Assembly: GCA_033065855.1 (NCBI GenBank) | Contig: JAVXUO010000655.1 | Span: forward strand, 10,001 to 74,000 | Direction of reading: 5' to 3' | Source of the DNA: Escallonia rubra | Taxonomy: Eukaryota; Streptophyta; Magnoliopsida; Escalloniales; Escalloniaceae | Length of the DNA: 64,000 nt | Part shown: one piece after another, positions 24,701 to 37,295 of the stretch | Numbering within the stretch: position 1 is the stretch's first letter | Layout: the number at the start of each line of letters is the position of its first letter | The notes under the pieces: generated by a model | What the model was told of the DNA's origin: nothing | The model's input: the letters and a program-made list of their open reading frames with translations, nothing else | Database searches by the model: none | Translations under genes and position numbers: made by a program

Positions 24701-25616
24701 TTTGTAATCGCAGATTAAATCCACAGCAGATGGGGCCTCCAAAGAACTTAAAGCCCTGGCACGGGGTCCAAATGATATATGCAAGACAGGGAAGGGCTAC
24801 TTAGTTAATGGGTACCGATTTCATACGGAAAGCCTTGAGATGCAACGTAAAACTCAAAACAGCGGCATTTTTGTGACTGCAATGACCCGTGGATATTCCT
24901 CGTCCAAAGACACGAATCCAGTGGATCAACTTTTGGAATACTTTGGTATTCTTGAAAGCATATTAGAGTTAGATTACTATGGGGTTGGCAAGGTGGTGTT
25001 GTTTAAGTGCAAATGGTACGACGTTAAATCACGCGATAGAGGGATTAAGATTGATCGCTACGGGTACACGCTTGTGAACAAGACAAGGTTTGGCTTTTAG
25101 ACAGATCCATTTGTATTTCCCTCTCAGGTAGAAAAAGTGTTTTACATTGATGATGAAAGGGATAATGGTTGGCGTGTTGTAGTACGAACAAAGCCCCGAG
25201 ACTTGTGTGAGAATGCTGAAGCAGAGCCTGAAATTGATAATGATTTGCCCCTTATGAACTCAAGTCCATTGCCACAACCTGTAGAGGTAGATATAGATAA
25301 CATTACTTGGCTTAGGAATGACGTAGAAGGAGAGTTAGTTGACACAAGGGATGTGCCAAACAGACAGAGGAGAGGGCAGTCCGGTCACCCAAGTAGCAGG
25401 AGAATAATTGGTGCTTTTCTTAATGACAAGGAAGAAGAAAATATCAATTCTGAGGAAGATGTTGAAGAGGATGGTGATTTTGATGATGAAGATGAAGATG
25501 AAGATGAAGATCTAGATGAGGATTTTGATGATGAAGATGAAGATGAAGATCAAGATCAAGATGAAGATGTTGATGACGATGAAGATCAAGAAGAAGATGA
25601 AGATGAAGATGAATAG
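21735..25616 (+). pseudogene. CACTA TNP2-type transposase, three nonsense codons
   Basis: This is the catalytic transposase gene of the CACTA element. ATG at 21750 (MDKEWLNLPRASQAY) is the likely start. In order: transposase-associated domain (CPCTRCVNG), TNP2 core (KLIGDLGFSYEKIDVCPNDC; DSLAWIHFDEMHPSFA; IRLGLSTDGMDPF; WSTKGKLACPAC; NLDVMHIEKNICDSL), DUF4218-like part (SHDCHILMQQLLPLAIRG) and DUF4216-like part (DYYGVGKVVLFKCKWYD). The end is an Asp/Glu repeat tail (25446-25613). Inferred exons: 21750-24001, 24100-24405, 24495-24603 and 24714-25616, all with GT-AG borders and consistent phase, giving about 1,190 codons. In-frame stops are TGA 22629, TGA 23814-23816 (where the family usually has RDLC) and TAG 25098. 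The element is therefore disabled unless read through. No frameshift is needed, so decay is recent. Confidence 0.88.
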
Positions 25617-25940
25617 GAGGATTATATCTGTACATATAAGTGATCGAGTGTTTCATAAATGCATGTGTTTCTGATTAAGACTCATGATCTTTATGTTTTT
25701 GCATGCTTATTTGAATCAATGTCATGATTGTTGAAAAAAGGCGTTCTGTTTTGTAACAATGAAGCATACTGCCAAAGGGTTTCTTTTCTTTTATGCTCAT
25801 GTAAATTTTGCCAAATGAGTTAATTTTATTTGATGTCTCATGTTAATATATGAGACGCGCATGCATTGTATATGCGTAATGCGACCTTTTCAGTTGGTGC
25901 TTGAGTTAATGCTTGCCCTACACGCAGAGACTCTTTTCAC
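25617..25940. other. Intergenic spacer of the CACTA element
   Basis: This AT-rich spacer separates the TNP2 stop from the second gene. It should hold the terminator of the first gene and the promoter of the second, but no clear signals are visible. Confidence 0.4.
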
Positions 25941-28900
25941 ATGGCTGGACGGCGACGACGACAGTTAAATGCCGAGGCTGATACCCCATGGGCTGAAGAC
26001 CAAGATTCACTCACTGATGGTTCATCACGGAGGCCTATGATTCACAAGTCGAGGGTTCAGCGACACAGGAAGATGGTTCAACCACAGGTTTTAATGATTA
26101 CTTCTTATATATGTAATGATTCATGAATGCTCTAGATTTTATTACTCCTGATTCACCATTAATATTTCAGGAACTCTGGCATATACTTTAGGGCTTTTTT
26201 CAATCAACACGAGTTGTTAAGTCCATTACATATATATACTTGTCAATTTTAGTTTATTGACGCTGTTAAACTGTAGACAAGTAGGTCGATAATGATCTAT
26301 ACTTGCAGAAAAGAATCTACCCAAAAGAGAATAAACATCCAAGTTTTGCACATTTGAGAGAACCTCATTACATGGAAATAGAACATGTAGTGTCGGAAAG
26401 TAGACTTCAATTAGAATAATAAAGAGCGACAAGGGTTCATTTAGCATTTCTTTACAAAGCTGTTAAACTGGAGAGATTCAGAAAATCTGAATCGAATAAT
26501 ACATCATATCAGAGTAAGTAAAAATACTCCGTCTTAGAAGTCACCGGTAGCAAATTGCGTAGTTGTGTTCTTAGTCTTGTGTTTTCTTTCATCTCACATA
26601 TACAAGTGCACAAGGCTTCACACATCACACACACGACAATACACACAGTAACACAGCGACTCAGACACCCTCACACATGACTGCCCAGTAGCCTACACAC
26701 ATGCATCACACACACATAACGGCACACACAGCAGTACACTCACGCATCACACACACATAACGGCACACACAGCAGTACACACACGCATCACACACACATA
26801 ACGACACACACAGCAGTACACACACTTTCGCATATGGCGGCCGAGCAGCCTACGCACACATAACAGCACACACAACAGTACACACACGCATGACACACAT
26901 AACGGCACACACAGCAGTACACACACTTTCACATATGGCTGCCGAACAGCCTACGCACACACGCATCACACACAGCAGTACACACACGCATCACACACAC
27001 ATAACGGCACACACTGCTGTACACACACTTTCGCATATGGCGGCCGAGCAGCCTACGCACACATAACAGCACACACATCAGTACACACACGTAACATACA
27101 CACATAATGGCACACACAGCAGTACACACACGAATCACACACGCATAACGACACACACAACAGTACACACACGAATCACACATGCATAACGACACACACA
27201 GCAGTACACACACTTTCACATATGGCTGCCGAGCAGCCTACGCACACACGCAACACACACACCAGCACACACACGCATAACGGCACACACAGCAGTACAC
27301 ACACGCATAACGGCACACACAGCAGTACACACACTTTCACATTTGGCTGCCGAGCAACCTACGCACACACGCATCACACATTTGCGCACATCAATACACT
27401 CAGCACCACGCGTGCCCGAACACACACCGGATAAACACACACTACCCATCTACAATCTGCCACTTTCAACATACTCCTCTAAATAGTCCATGCACCACTC
27501 AATCACAGACACCTCCACTAATCAATAAATTCAATTTTATATAAAGAATGAGAGACTGAACGACATGGACATGAGATCATATCCGGTGTCTGTGCGCTCT
27601 CTCAAACCAGCGAAGGCACATTGACACTTAAGGTCACTTTACACTTCACTCCCGCATGGTCCTTATTCACTTCTTTAACATTTTGCACAGCTGAGCTTTC
27701 GGTGCTTAATTGTGCTGATATAATCTGGTAACTTGTGTCTTTATATTCACTTATACTTCAATGTCCAGATTTGTAAGTGCATCTGAAAGAGTTATTGGGT
27801 TTTCGGGTTTGGTTCTTGAAGTTGAGTTATGGCTGAATTCAATGTACTCTTGCAACTTGTGCTTCTGGATTCATTATCTGGTTGTTTATATGGTATGTAG
27901 TGCTTAGAATTAAGGGTCTTTTAGTTAAGAGTAGCTGGGCCATATATAACTAGAAAGAGACCAATTTGTGGTAGAAAAATGAGCCTAATGGCGTGGGTTT
28001 TACCGCTGGGTTGATGTTAAATTGCTTGCATCAAGCGAAAGATATTAATTACATATCATTTCAGTTCGATACCAAGTTTCCTGCTCATTCGAGGTTCAGT
28101 TGGACCACAATGGATGAAATCTCAAATGTTTTGTTTTTAGGGTAAGTGCAGATTACTTTCTAACCATTTGCTGCATGAAATCTCAAATAAATTAGCCATT
28201 CACTGAAATCTTGCTTTGTGTTTAAGTAAATTACATTTTTTCAGCGCGAAAGAATTGAAGGCTAGAGGACCCATTATGTGCGCAAATGTGTGGGCAAGAG
28301 AAACTCAAAAGTATGTGGGGTACAACAATGTAGGCCATATGTATACTGGTGCTGTGAAAGAGATGACTGCATGGCTTGGAACCTTAGCGCGAAAGCATAA
28401 TATCTTTCCGATCCACCAACCTTTCTTCTCTGATTTCACTAAAGATGATATGGAGGTTGCTTGGGCTAAAATAATGGTATATTTAATCTTTGAAACACAT
28501 AACTCTTCCCTATATGCTGCTTTTGTAATCGATTGTCCATCCAGTTTACCCTTTGAATGGTAATCACATGCACTAACTAATGCATCAACTATGTTAAATA
28601 ATCATGATGTAAAATCCATATTGGTTTTGCTCTATTTGACTCTTACATTATGCTTGCAGAAACGATACACAACAGACAACCCGATGGCAAAAAAAACATA
28701 TATTTGAGAGGCTTGACAACACGTGGAGAGGTTGGAAGTATGATTTAAAGCAGAAGTATTTTGTAGAGAATGATCGAGCCAAATCCCTGAGCAATATGAA
28801 AGACTTAAGGGTGGACAAAATCCAGTGGGAGACATTAGTTAACTATTGGTTAACTAGTGAAGCAAAGGTAAATGATTAGTTGTGATAATACACTTCAGTG

Positions 28901-30139
28901 ATTTTGATGCCTCATCTACTAACGAAAATACAAAAAACAGAAAGAGTCAGTCCAAAACTCAAAAAACCGGAAGGGAAACTTGATTGGGCATACACTTGGC
29001 TCAAAGTCTTTCCCTAGGAAGCACCACGAACTGGTGAGAACATTTAAAATGCATAAAATATATGCCATGTATATTCTGTGAATGACATGTGCTTCTTTCT
29101 ATTGTTTTTTACTTGGCAGTACTTGGATGATGGAAAAAATTATTCTCGAACTGAGATGTACGTAGTGTCGCGCACTTGCAAGGATGGGACTGTGCTAGAA
29201 TCTGCAAAAGAGAAGTTGGTAAGTCCTAGTTATGTAAATGAAAGTGTGCAAGTTTCCTTGACTGCATTCACTTCTCAAGTCTGCTTGCAATCTGAACTTC
29301 TTCATCTATGTGGCTTTCAACCATAGTTTTTGCTACACTACTTTGCGAAATCACTACATGAATGCCTGAAGCTTTGAACTCATTAAACGTGAGTTGATGT
29401 TATGAAGGGGCTTGAGCTAAAGCCTAGTAACATAGTCACATACAAACCATAAATTACACAAACCTATTCTATGTTTGGCACCGTCTCTACTTGTAATATG
29501 TAAGGTTTAATTAAATGTTGACATGGTCTGACCATACAATCTACTTATTGTGCTGAATTGGTTGGAGTTTTAAATCAATTGATTAGCTAGAGGGTTATGC
29601 CGAGGAGTCGCTTCTTTTTAGGAAAAGATTTATGGTGTTGTACGTTTATTGGAACAAAGCTGGCAACGTGACATCTATATATCGTTGGCACAATTAGGCC
29701 TTTGGTTACTTGCCAAAACGTGATTTTTCTCTTGTAGGATGAGATCAAGAAGAAACAAGATGCCGCTACAATATCCGAGGATGAAAGCAATATACTTGCT
29801 ACCGGCCGCGATGATACACTTTCACAAACTTGTGGAAAAGACGGCCATGGCAGAGTTCGTTTCATAAGTTTGGGAGCCAACATTACAAACATCTTTGGCA
29901 CAAACAAAAGGATTAGTGCCGAGCCTGCTCCAAGCATTATGAAAGAGCTCGTTATGCTGAAAGAGAGAGTTGCTGAGGTTGATGCTATGAAGTCTCAAGT
30001 AGAAGAACTTCACAACATGAAGTCGCAGCTAGAAGAATTTAATACCATGAAGTCTCAACTTGCAGAATTCAATAGAATAAAGTCTAATATGGAAGAGTTC
30101 AAGTCTAAGATGGATGAGTTTGAGGCCAATTTCATGTAA
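25941..30139 (+). pseudogene. CACTA TNPA-like gene (PF03004-type), likely decayed
   Basis: This is the second CACTA gene, the probable DNA-binding accessory factor. The first exon 25941-26087 (MAGRRRRQLNAEADTPW) ends at CAG|GTTTTA. Later exons, by GT-AG borders: about 28246-28475 (MTAWLGTLARKHNIF), 28660-28867 (RVDKIQWETLVNYWL), about 28941-29032 (HTLGSKSFPRKHHEL), about 29120-29218 (YVVSRTCKDGTVLE) and 29738-30139. The last holds a coiled coil of repeated MKSQLEEFN-type heptads. The exon content fits the PF03004 plant transposase family. The long first intron holds a large CA minisatellite. A further acidic exon at about 33470-33521 (DGYDGQEQDASPANED, then stop) may be the true C-terminus. 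Splicing is inferred by eye and linkage of exon 1 to the rest is uncertain. Confidence 0.62.
26590..27435. repeat. CA-rich minisatellite array with higher-order structure
   Basis: About 850 bp of tandem units built from CACACATAACGGCACACACA and GCAGTACACACACGCATCAC. They are punctuated five or six times by a CTTTCRCATATGGC / GCCGAGCAGCCTACGC spacer (near 26824, 26926, 27028, 27210 and 27332). Minus-strand Cys/Val-rich open frames are by-products. The array lies inside the first intron of the TNPA-like gene. Confidence 0.85.
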
Positions 30140-33100
30140 ACCCAGAGCCAAAATTTGAGGCCTTTCAATAGTCAGGCAAAATTCATCATTCATTGTTTTG
30201 AAGTTTTTCTTTGTTTGATCATCTTCTAACTTTAAGAACAATGCTCTACTAGGTCTACATAGCAAATCCTGCTATAGCTAATTTTTTATTTGCACGATTA
30301 ATTATGCTTCTCTGTTTTAACTAAGTAATTTATCACGGGCATCGTTCATGTGATTATGGTGCTTAAAGTATATTTTTGCACTTTTTTTCAAATGTTATTC
30401 TCATGAAATGAAATCATGTCCTGTAAATTTTAAGCCATCGTTAGTAAGAATTTCTGAAAACAGATTGAAAAAATTCTTGTAATTGGACAAATCGGGTAGC
30501 ACATGGATAGGGATCCTTGTTCACGCCAATATTTTGCTTTCCAATCATTTCTTGCTGTTTTATAGTTACTGTTGCTTGACAGATATTGCAGCAATATTTG
30601 TCCCAAACTCGGTTGTTCATGTAAAATGTCCTAGGTAAATAGAGGGTTTTCTGTACACAAATCAAACAAAGAAATTTGTTAAGGCCATGTTAGAGTATTT
30701 GTGCTTCAGTTTCATCGAAACTCTGAATTCTAGGTACTGATATTTTGGAATTTTCAGCTCACACAACATACAGGGAGATAACTTAAGTAGTAACTATGTT
30801 GTTCATATTGTTAATGCAGAGTTAAAGCCTTCCTTTCTCCCAGTCAAGGATCATTATTTGAAGTACTAGGCCTTAGGGATAACCTTTATGCTTGTGCTTT
30901 TGTGTGTAACAATGCTAGAGAGAGGGAGAGAGTTTAAAGGCTGTTGAACCGTTAGTCTTCCAACTTGGCATTTACGAAGAATCTTGACTTTAGGGTTTCT
31001 GGCTTTACACTGGAGGCTGCTACACAGCTTATGGTCCAAGTCGTTTTCTATCCTTTGCTGTTTCTCTAAATTGATTATATTGATCCTAGTCTTCTTATGA
31101 TTTGAATCACTGGGATAAGGTCACAGTCTTGTTGTTCTCTAGTTTTCAGTTTATCGGTTGGAAACTATAAATTCTTTTTGAAAGTTTGTACCATTAAACT
31201 TACTGGTCCTAGTCTTCTTTAGATGGGTATATCTACATTATTTTCCTAATGCTTTCAGTAAGCTGCTCTACAAAATTTGAAAGTAGTCATAACTTTTCAC
31301 TTGGTGAGTGAGATAACTGCAGTGTCGAAGGAACAATCGAAAGGTACAAGAAAACATGCGCGCCCGTGACATTTGCTGTTTCCATTATCTCTCAACAACA
31401 CCAGAATTGTTGATGCTTAAGATTAACAGTAGCAAATAAGGTGTAACTAGTGATAGTAGCCCCTAAGTAGTGTGAGTGTGGGACGACACGTTACTAAGCT
31501 TGAAATTTAAATACATCTAACAATCTTAGTAGCAGTGAGAAGTCAATTGTGGCCATACTCGTTCTAGACAACATGTCGAGTAGATTGCTCAAAGCAGTCT
31601 TTCAGTAATCTACAAAATTGACAAGGGAGAAGTGAAGGAAAGAGTTGGAATTTATCATTGGTGAGCTTAGCAGAAGTATCCTAAGTTCATAAGGTAGATA
31701 GTTATAGCAAGGTAACATGTGAAATGGGAAAATAAGCCCAACTCATTACTACTTGTTAAACTATATATGCATTGCCTGGTATAAGAATTCGTAATACGTT
31801 GTATATCTACGATAAAAAAAAACATGGTCATGTATTTACAACTTCCTCGCTTTTGAATTACAGAATACTGCTCTGAAATTAGAAATGGCAGTGAATGTTC
31901 AGTATTTTAGCTGGTTAGGTAGAAGAATGCTTTTTACAAATATTTCTTCTACATGTAACTGTTGAAGAATACGAGAGTCACAATTGTATAGAGGATGATT
32001 GATATTCTGTCTTGTACGTTCTTAAAACAAGTAAAGGGTGGCCCTTAGTGCACGGGACCCTTGACTGCAGGCTATGAGAGGTTTAGACCTACTCAGCCTT
32101 GCCCCTTCATAAATTTGCAGCTTTGCAGAGATGATGTTTTTGGGTCCCCAAGTCACAGTTTTAGCAATGTTACAGTAGTGCCAAGGATAAACATCATATT
32201 TTGTTAAAATAAAGTATGTGTATTATAGGTATTTCCATAGAACTGTAATCCAATTTTGTCAAGCTATTTGGGGGAAAATATAAAGGTTGTTATGTAACAC
32301 ATCCCTTTTGGAAACCCATTGTATTCATCTACTGATGTTAGGTGGTTTACATCGTCATTCCTGTCAATACCTCTTTTGAGTAGTAAAAGAAATGCACATC
32401 GCAATAGGTTTGTAGGGCTATTATGTCCAAGAGCTATGGACAAAGAGTCCAAAGTTGATAACTTAGCTGCAGACATTCCAAAGAAGTGTTAGAATATGTT
32501 CTACCGTCCCTCCAAGCTTCAAGTTCGAGATTGTTCTTGGAAGTGTTGGTTTCCAACACGGGCATGTTGCCTTGCTACAAGTGTCTGTCCTTCCTTGATC
32601 CTGACCAAACTCTTTATCCCCTCCTTCCTTTCCAATTACAATTAGTCAATTACTCATGAAAGACCCCATGCACTCGCAAATGACCTAAAAATTTTTTTTT
32701 GGTGCATCCAAATTTTAAACTACATGATTTAAAATACGTGACACCAGATTCTATTCTTCCTCTGCTTTTTACCGGACACTGCTGCAGGAGTCTAAACTCA
32801 ACTCCATATGAATAATGCTGGGGGCGGGGGGAAACAAAAAAAGTACTATGTTGTGCACCCCACCCATTTCTTATTTCTGCTTCCTCTTTGGAAATATTAA
32901 CATAATGTGCATGCTCTTACTAGCTTTTGTTGATTGACTGTTGATGACGCACATGTCGTGCCTGCGAATTAGGGATACTTACAATATAACTACTTGTATC
33001 TAGTTAGGGGTAAAGCCATGGAATTGGTTTTAACTGTCAATTCATGCCTGGTTGTAGTGTTTGTGTTTTTCTTACGACGCTCTCAGCTATGATTTACCTG

Positions 33101-33859
33101 GACCTTTTGAGTTATCGGGGAAGGTGTGTACATGGAAGGATTGTTTTGACTTGGTATTGCTCAACAGTTAGAGCCAAGCTAGTGGGATGACATGATAATG
33201 TCATTATATGATAAGTTTAAGAGAGTCCAAATCAGTTTTTTCTACTTGCAAAGATCATCCCCTTGTTCTTATATTTGTTTGCTCTTTGCAAATATTAGCA
33301 GAATGTGCATGCTCCTACTAGCTTTTGTTGATTGAATGTTGACGATGCACATGCCTTGCCTGCTAATTAGGGATGATTATTACAGTATATATCTCCTTAA
33401 CTTAAAATATAAGTCCAATTATTTGGTACAACCTCTCAGTCATTGATGATGCTTTGTTTCATTTCGTAGGATGGTTATGATGGCCAGGAGCAAGATGCAA
33501 GCCCTGCGAATGAGGACTAGTTCCCATGAGTTGCTCGTGGTTCGCAACTAATGTGGGTGGATGTATATAGTACCAGCTTGGACAGGATTATGACATGGAG
33601 ATAGCTTTTGAAATCAAGTGCTAGGACAGGAATATGATATGGAGATAGCTTTTGAAATTAAGTATGGAGATTGACGCTTTTGTATGGAATTTGGTGCACA
33701 AATTATTGTTATATAACATTGCACTATTTATGCAATTGAAAACATCTTTATAATCTTTCAATTGCAGAATATGTTTATGATATTTCAATTGTATTTACAG
33801 GTTATTGTGATAAAAAAAGATCCAGCATTCGATTAAAAGAAGAAAAAAAAAAGCACATG
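30140..33859. other. CACTA 3' region, no clear gene
   Basis: About 3.7 kb of AT-rich DNA. A short open block at 33470-33521 may be a terminal exon of the TNPA-like gene. A duplicated segment around GAATGTGCATGCTCCTACTAGC occurs at about 32905 and 33300, and GATATGGAGATAGCTTTTGAA recurs near 33592 and 33635. Nothing else is recognised. Confidence 0.45.
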
Positions 33860-34313
33860 TACCTACGATATAAACCGTAGGGAAAGGTTTGTGTCCTATT
33901 TTCTGGGCATTAATCCCCACGGTTTAAACCGTAGGGAAAGGCTTAAAAAAAGGCTATGGTTTAACTTTAGCCTATGGAATGTATCGTAGGTATAGCTTAA
34001 GGTACATATAGGGTAAGCATATCCCTAAGGTATTGCCCGTCGGCATCACATTCCAAAATAAAAATTATGCCTAAGGATATACCGTAGACCAATCCTCCGA
34101 CAACAGTCGCCATAAGTGGGTTAATACGAATTCGGCCTCTGTATATAGGCTACTGTATAACCGTAGGGATAACCTTCAACCCAGTAGGCATAGATCTAGG
34201 GCATCGCCACTTATGGCTACGGTATAGTACCGTAGGTATAGGCTATGCCTACGGTACATGGCACCTATACCTACGGTACTGTACCGTAGGCATAACTTGA
34301 TTTTCTTGTAGTG
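33860..34313. repeat. CACTA right subterminal repeat region
   Basis: A dozen or more copies of ACCGTAGG, CTACGGTA and variants in both orientations occupy the last 450 bp before the terminus TTGATTTTCTTGTAGTG. Such clusters are the binding sites of TNPA-type proteins in En/Spm elements. Confidence 0.75.
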
Positions 34314-34340
34314 TATATATATATATATATATATATGTAC

Positions 34341-34412
<72 letters not shown>

Positions 34413-34440
34413 ACATACATGTACATATATATATATATAT
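34314..34440. repeat. (TA)n with (TG)n core
   Basis: TA array with an internal TG tract at about 34392-34412. It resembles the array at 11919-12093 and is probably the other half of the pre-insertion site of the CACTA element. Confidence 0.88.
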
Positions 34441-35885
34441 ACAAGAGCGAAAAGGGGATACAAATAAAGGAGGGGAGGGGAGCACAAGTCCAGATGGCAT
34501 GGGAGCGGAAGAGGGGAAAGGCTCAGGGCTCGTCAAGACCAGGATCTAAATTCTGTTGATCGTCCTCGTCCACGGAGGTACTGTCGTTCATATCCGGCTC
34601 ATTATATCCAGCAACAGTATCCTGCAGGTAAAGGCACGAACACATTAATCTCGAAAGTAATTGTATATTGTGTTTAGTTCATATATATAGTGACTTCATA
34701 AAATAATTGTTTTGTACCTGATTCTGAGCCCTGATCATTCTGAACACCTCCTTAACAATGCGACAAACATAATTTGAGTGTAAATGTCGCTCTGCGGTCT
34801 GTGGCTATGTTTGTGGAGGGGCAGCAGGGGGCGGGGACGCTCCTATCACGGCATGTGCAGTCGCGCTGGGAAGGCCACGTCCACGTCCTTTCAGAATATT
34901 GATGACCCCCCAGTGTATCTAGCCACCACTTCAGTCACTGTACTCGTATTCGTACTCTAGATACTGATGGTTGTCCGGGCTGTTGCCCAGACCCCCTGAT
35001 CTATGCATACGAGGCCTGCAAAACAATGATTTGACATTAAAGACAAATAGGCAAGAGACATCAAATACATAGCCGAAATTTTAACTATAAACAAATTCAT
35101 TTGTACCTTATATCGATCTGCCGAGAAATATCTGAAAGGAAGTCCTCCGCTAGATATGCATCATCCTTATCCTTCTTCCTCACGTGTGTCATCGTGTACG
35201 TCAAAGCACACGCCTCATCCTTCTCCAGGTTCGGGTGCTTAGTCGCATTCCTATGTCTGACAAGGTCGTGAGGCATTGACCCCTTCCCCCCCCCCCCCCC
35301 CCCCCCGTGTGCGTAGGATCCTGATCCTTTCGGTGGAGGCGACTGATGTGAGGGGGAAAGGGAGAAGGGCAGTATGGTGACGGGGGGCTGTCGCTGGCGA
35401 GGAGGGATGGGTGCGGGGATGAACGGTGGAGGAAATGGTGGATGAAGCAAGAGAAGAGAAAGAAAGAAGAAGCGCGGTCGGAAGAAAGAGATGAAAACTA
35501 GTGTATCGCTAAAAGTAATCAATTTAAAAAAAAAATTATCAACTTTTAGCGACAAACAATATCCGTCGCTAAAATCCTTAAAACATTTTGCAAATATTAC
35601 TTTTAGCGACAGACACAAATCCGTCGCTAAAAGTCCGAAGTTAAATAATTTAAAAATTATTTTCTTGTGGGCCAAAAAACCAATTGAAAATAAAAAATTA
35701 GGAAAAAACATTTAGCGACGGAAATCCTGCCTGTATTTCCCAGTCGCTAAAAGTCTGTTGCTAAAGTTTTATAGCGACGGAATTATCCGTTGCTAAAAAC
35801 ATTTAGAGACGGGACAATCCTGCGCTAAAGGTGACTTTTAGCGACGGATTTGAATCTGTCTCTAAATATGTGTTTTGATATAGTG
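34441..35885 (-). mobile_element. Truncated second CACTA element with TNPA-like 3' exons
   Basis: The right end is a CACTA terminus, the reverse complement of CACTATATCAAAACACATAT, at 35885. It is preceded by TTTAGCGACGGA-type subterminal repeats in both orientations (35497-35870). Minus-strand exon remnants include NLEKDEACALTYTMTHVRKK (about 35150-35220), GLGNSPDNHQYLEYEYEY (about 34930-34990) and an acidic C-terminus NEPDMNDSTSVDEDD ending in a stop (about 34540-34610). Together they resemble the 3' half of a PF03004-type gene. A C run occurs at 35281-35306. The other terminus is missing; the element ends at the (TA)n tract. Confidence 0.6.
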
Positions 35886-35923
35886 TTTGGTGGTCCTTGC
35901 TCGACGATATTTGCCTTGGCCTC

Positions 35924-36637
35924 TTAATGATAATTTTTGGCCTTCTTCTCATATTGGCAATTATCCTCTTCAATCCTCAATCTCACAATCAAGTCTTCAA
36001 ACTTCATTTCTTTGCGCTTGTGCTTTAAATAATTCTTGAATTCTTTCCAAGTAGGAAGCAATTTTTCAATCAATGCAGCCAGGTGAAAAGATTTTCCAAG
36101 TACCATACCTTCTACGTGAATATCATGCAAAATAAGTTGAAACTCTAGAACTTGACTTATGATAGTCTTGGAATCCACCATCTTGAATTCAAAGAATTTG
36201 CCAACTACCAAGTTTTTAATGCCAGCATCTTCGATCTTGTATTTCTTTTCCAAGGATTCCCACAATGCTCTCGCATTTTTCATCGAACTATATACGTTAC
36301 ACAACACATTGTCCAAACTATTGAGGATATAATTCTTGCATAGAAATTCTGAATGCTTCCAAGCATCCACAGTAGCCACTTTTTGCCTGTCAGAATTTTC
36401 ACCAAGTTTTGGTACATTCTCTTGCCAGAATCTTGCCAAGTTCAAGGTGGTCCAATAAAACAACTTCTTTTGTTTCCACCTTTTAAAATCCTTTATGTTG
36501 AACTTTTCTGGTTTGTCCCCAAGTCCAACAGATCCGTGAGCAGTTGCTACCTAAGACGGTGTAAATACAGTCCCGCCACCATGTTGTGTATTGAGATAAA
36601 CTGGTCCACTTTTGGGAATGGTTTCACTAGTAGCCAT
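35924..36637 (-). pseudogene. Ty1/copia gag remnant
   Basis: The minus-strand frame from the ATG at 36637 encodes a copia-type gag (UBN2/gag-polypeptide family, the capsid-like protein of the retrotransposon particle). Landmarks are DAWKHSEFLCKNYILNSLDN, ARALWESLEKKYKIEDAG and KMVDSKTIISQVLEFQ. An in-frame TAG at 36553-36551 follows the first 28 codons, and the frame ends at 35924, before the zinc knuckle. No protease, integrase or reverse transcriptase follows, because the CACTA end at 35885 interrupts it. This is a truncated, inactive copy. Confidence 0.85.
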
Positions 36638-36849
36638 TATTATATCCACCATAGATTATAACTACAACTAAACAAAATTTCGGTTTATACAAAACTTATA
36701 ACCATAGTAGATTGTAAGAGCATTAAAATTAAATTTAGAAACTGAAATAATTTTAGTATAGAATTTGACACAAACAAATAACAAAACGAATTTTGGAAAT
36801 AGTAATTTTAAACACAAATAACACAAAGTGCGGAATAGAGTCTTAAGAT

Positions 36850-37295
36850 TGTTGGAAAAATGTTTGTGTCTACTTGTGCAGAAAACAGTTTCGCAAAATA
36901 CTAATATGCAGAAAGTATGAATAGCATCAGGAAAATAAAACTATAACTAATAACTCATAGCAAAAATACAGAACAACAAAGAAGAGAGCCGATGCGTGAA
37001 TTTGATTCACTGTTCTTAAGACTTTATTTGTTCCGAAATGGTGATAACGGTCTCTTGACGAAAGTAAGGATATATCAGCAGTAACATCTCGAAATATGAG
37101 CCCTCTAAATTTGCAGATCTGGTAAATCAAAACAATGCAGAGCTCTTTCTTTTACAACACGCAGACTCAGAAAAACGAAGTGCAGAATTTTTGTGCAAGG
37201 GATTCTGTACTTTTTCCAGACTTGGACACTTTATTAATTATACCGTGAAAGAAAACTCTTCATCGAAGGGTGCAACTGTTGGCAAATGTTTCAAC
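36850..37295 (-). repeat. Copia 5' LTR, approximate limits
   Basis: On the minus strand, upstream of gag, a stretch opens near TTGAAACATTTGCCAACAG (about 37293) and closes near TTTTTCCAACA (about 36853). It has the size and position of a 5' LTR. Exact borders are uncertain, since no second LTR is available for comparison. Confidence 0.5.

Larger units (their letters stand above)
12094..34313 (+). mobile_element. Probable 22-kb CACTA (En/Spm-like) element
   Basis: The left end is CACTACAACAAAACCAAC at 12094. The right end is the reverse complement of CACTACAAGAAAATCAAG, finishing at 34313. Both are flanked by TAT, the expected 3-bp duplication, and by (TA)n, although TAT is likely by chance in such DNA. 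The right 450 bp is packed with ACCGTAGG-type motifs in both orientations; the left end has only a few (ACCGTAG near 12147). Inside are a TNP2-type gene and a TNPA-type gene in the usual order. Nested insertions (LINE, short CACTA) lie upstream of TNP2. Pairing of the two ends is inference; another CACTA terminus occurs at 15718. Confidence 0.5.

Noticed and set aside
25137..25616. Separate acidic protein gene
   Set aside because: Same frame as the preceding TNP2 exon, separated only by a TAG at 25098. It is the acidic C-terminus of that transposase.
26747..27449. Cys/Val-rich minus-strand peptides resembling small secreted proteins
   Set aside because: They are translations of the CA minisatellite and change frame with unit length.
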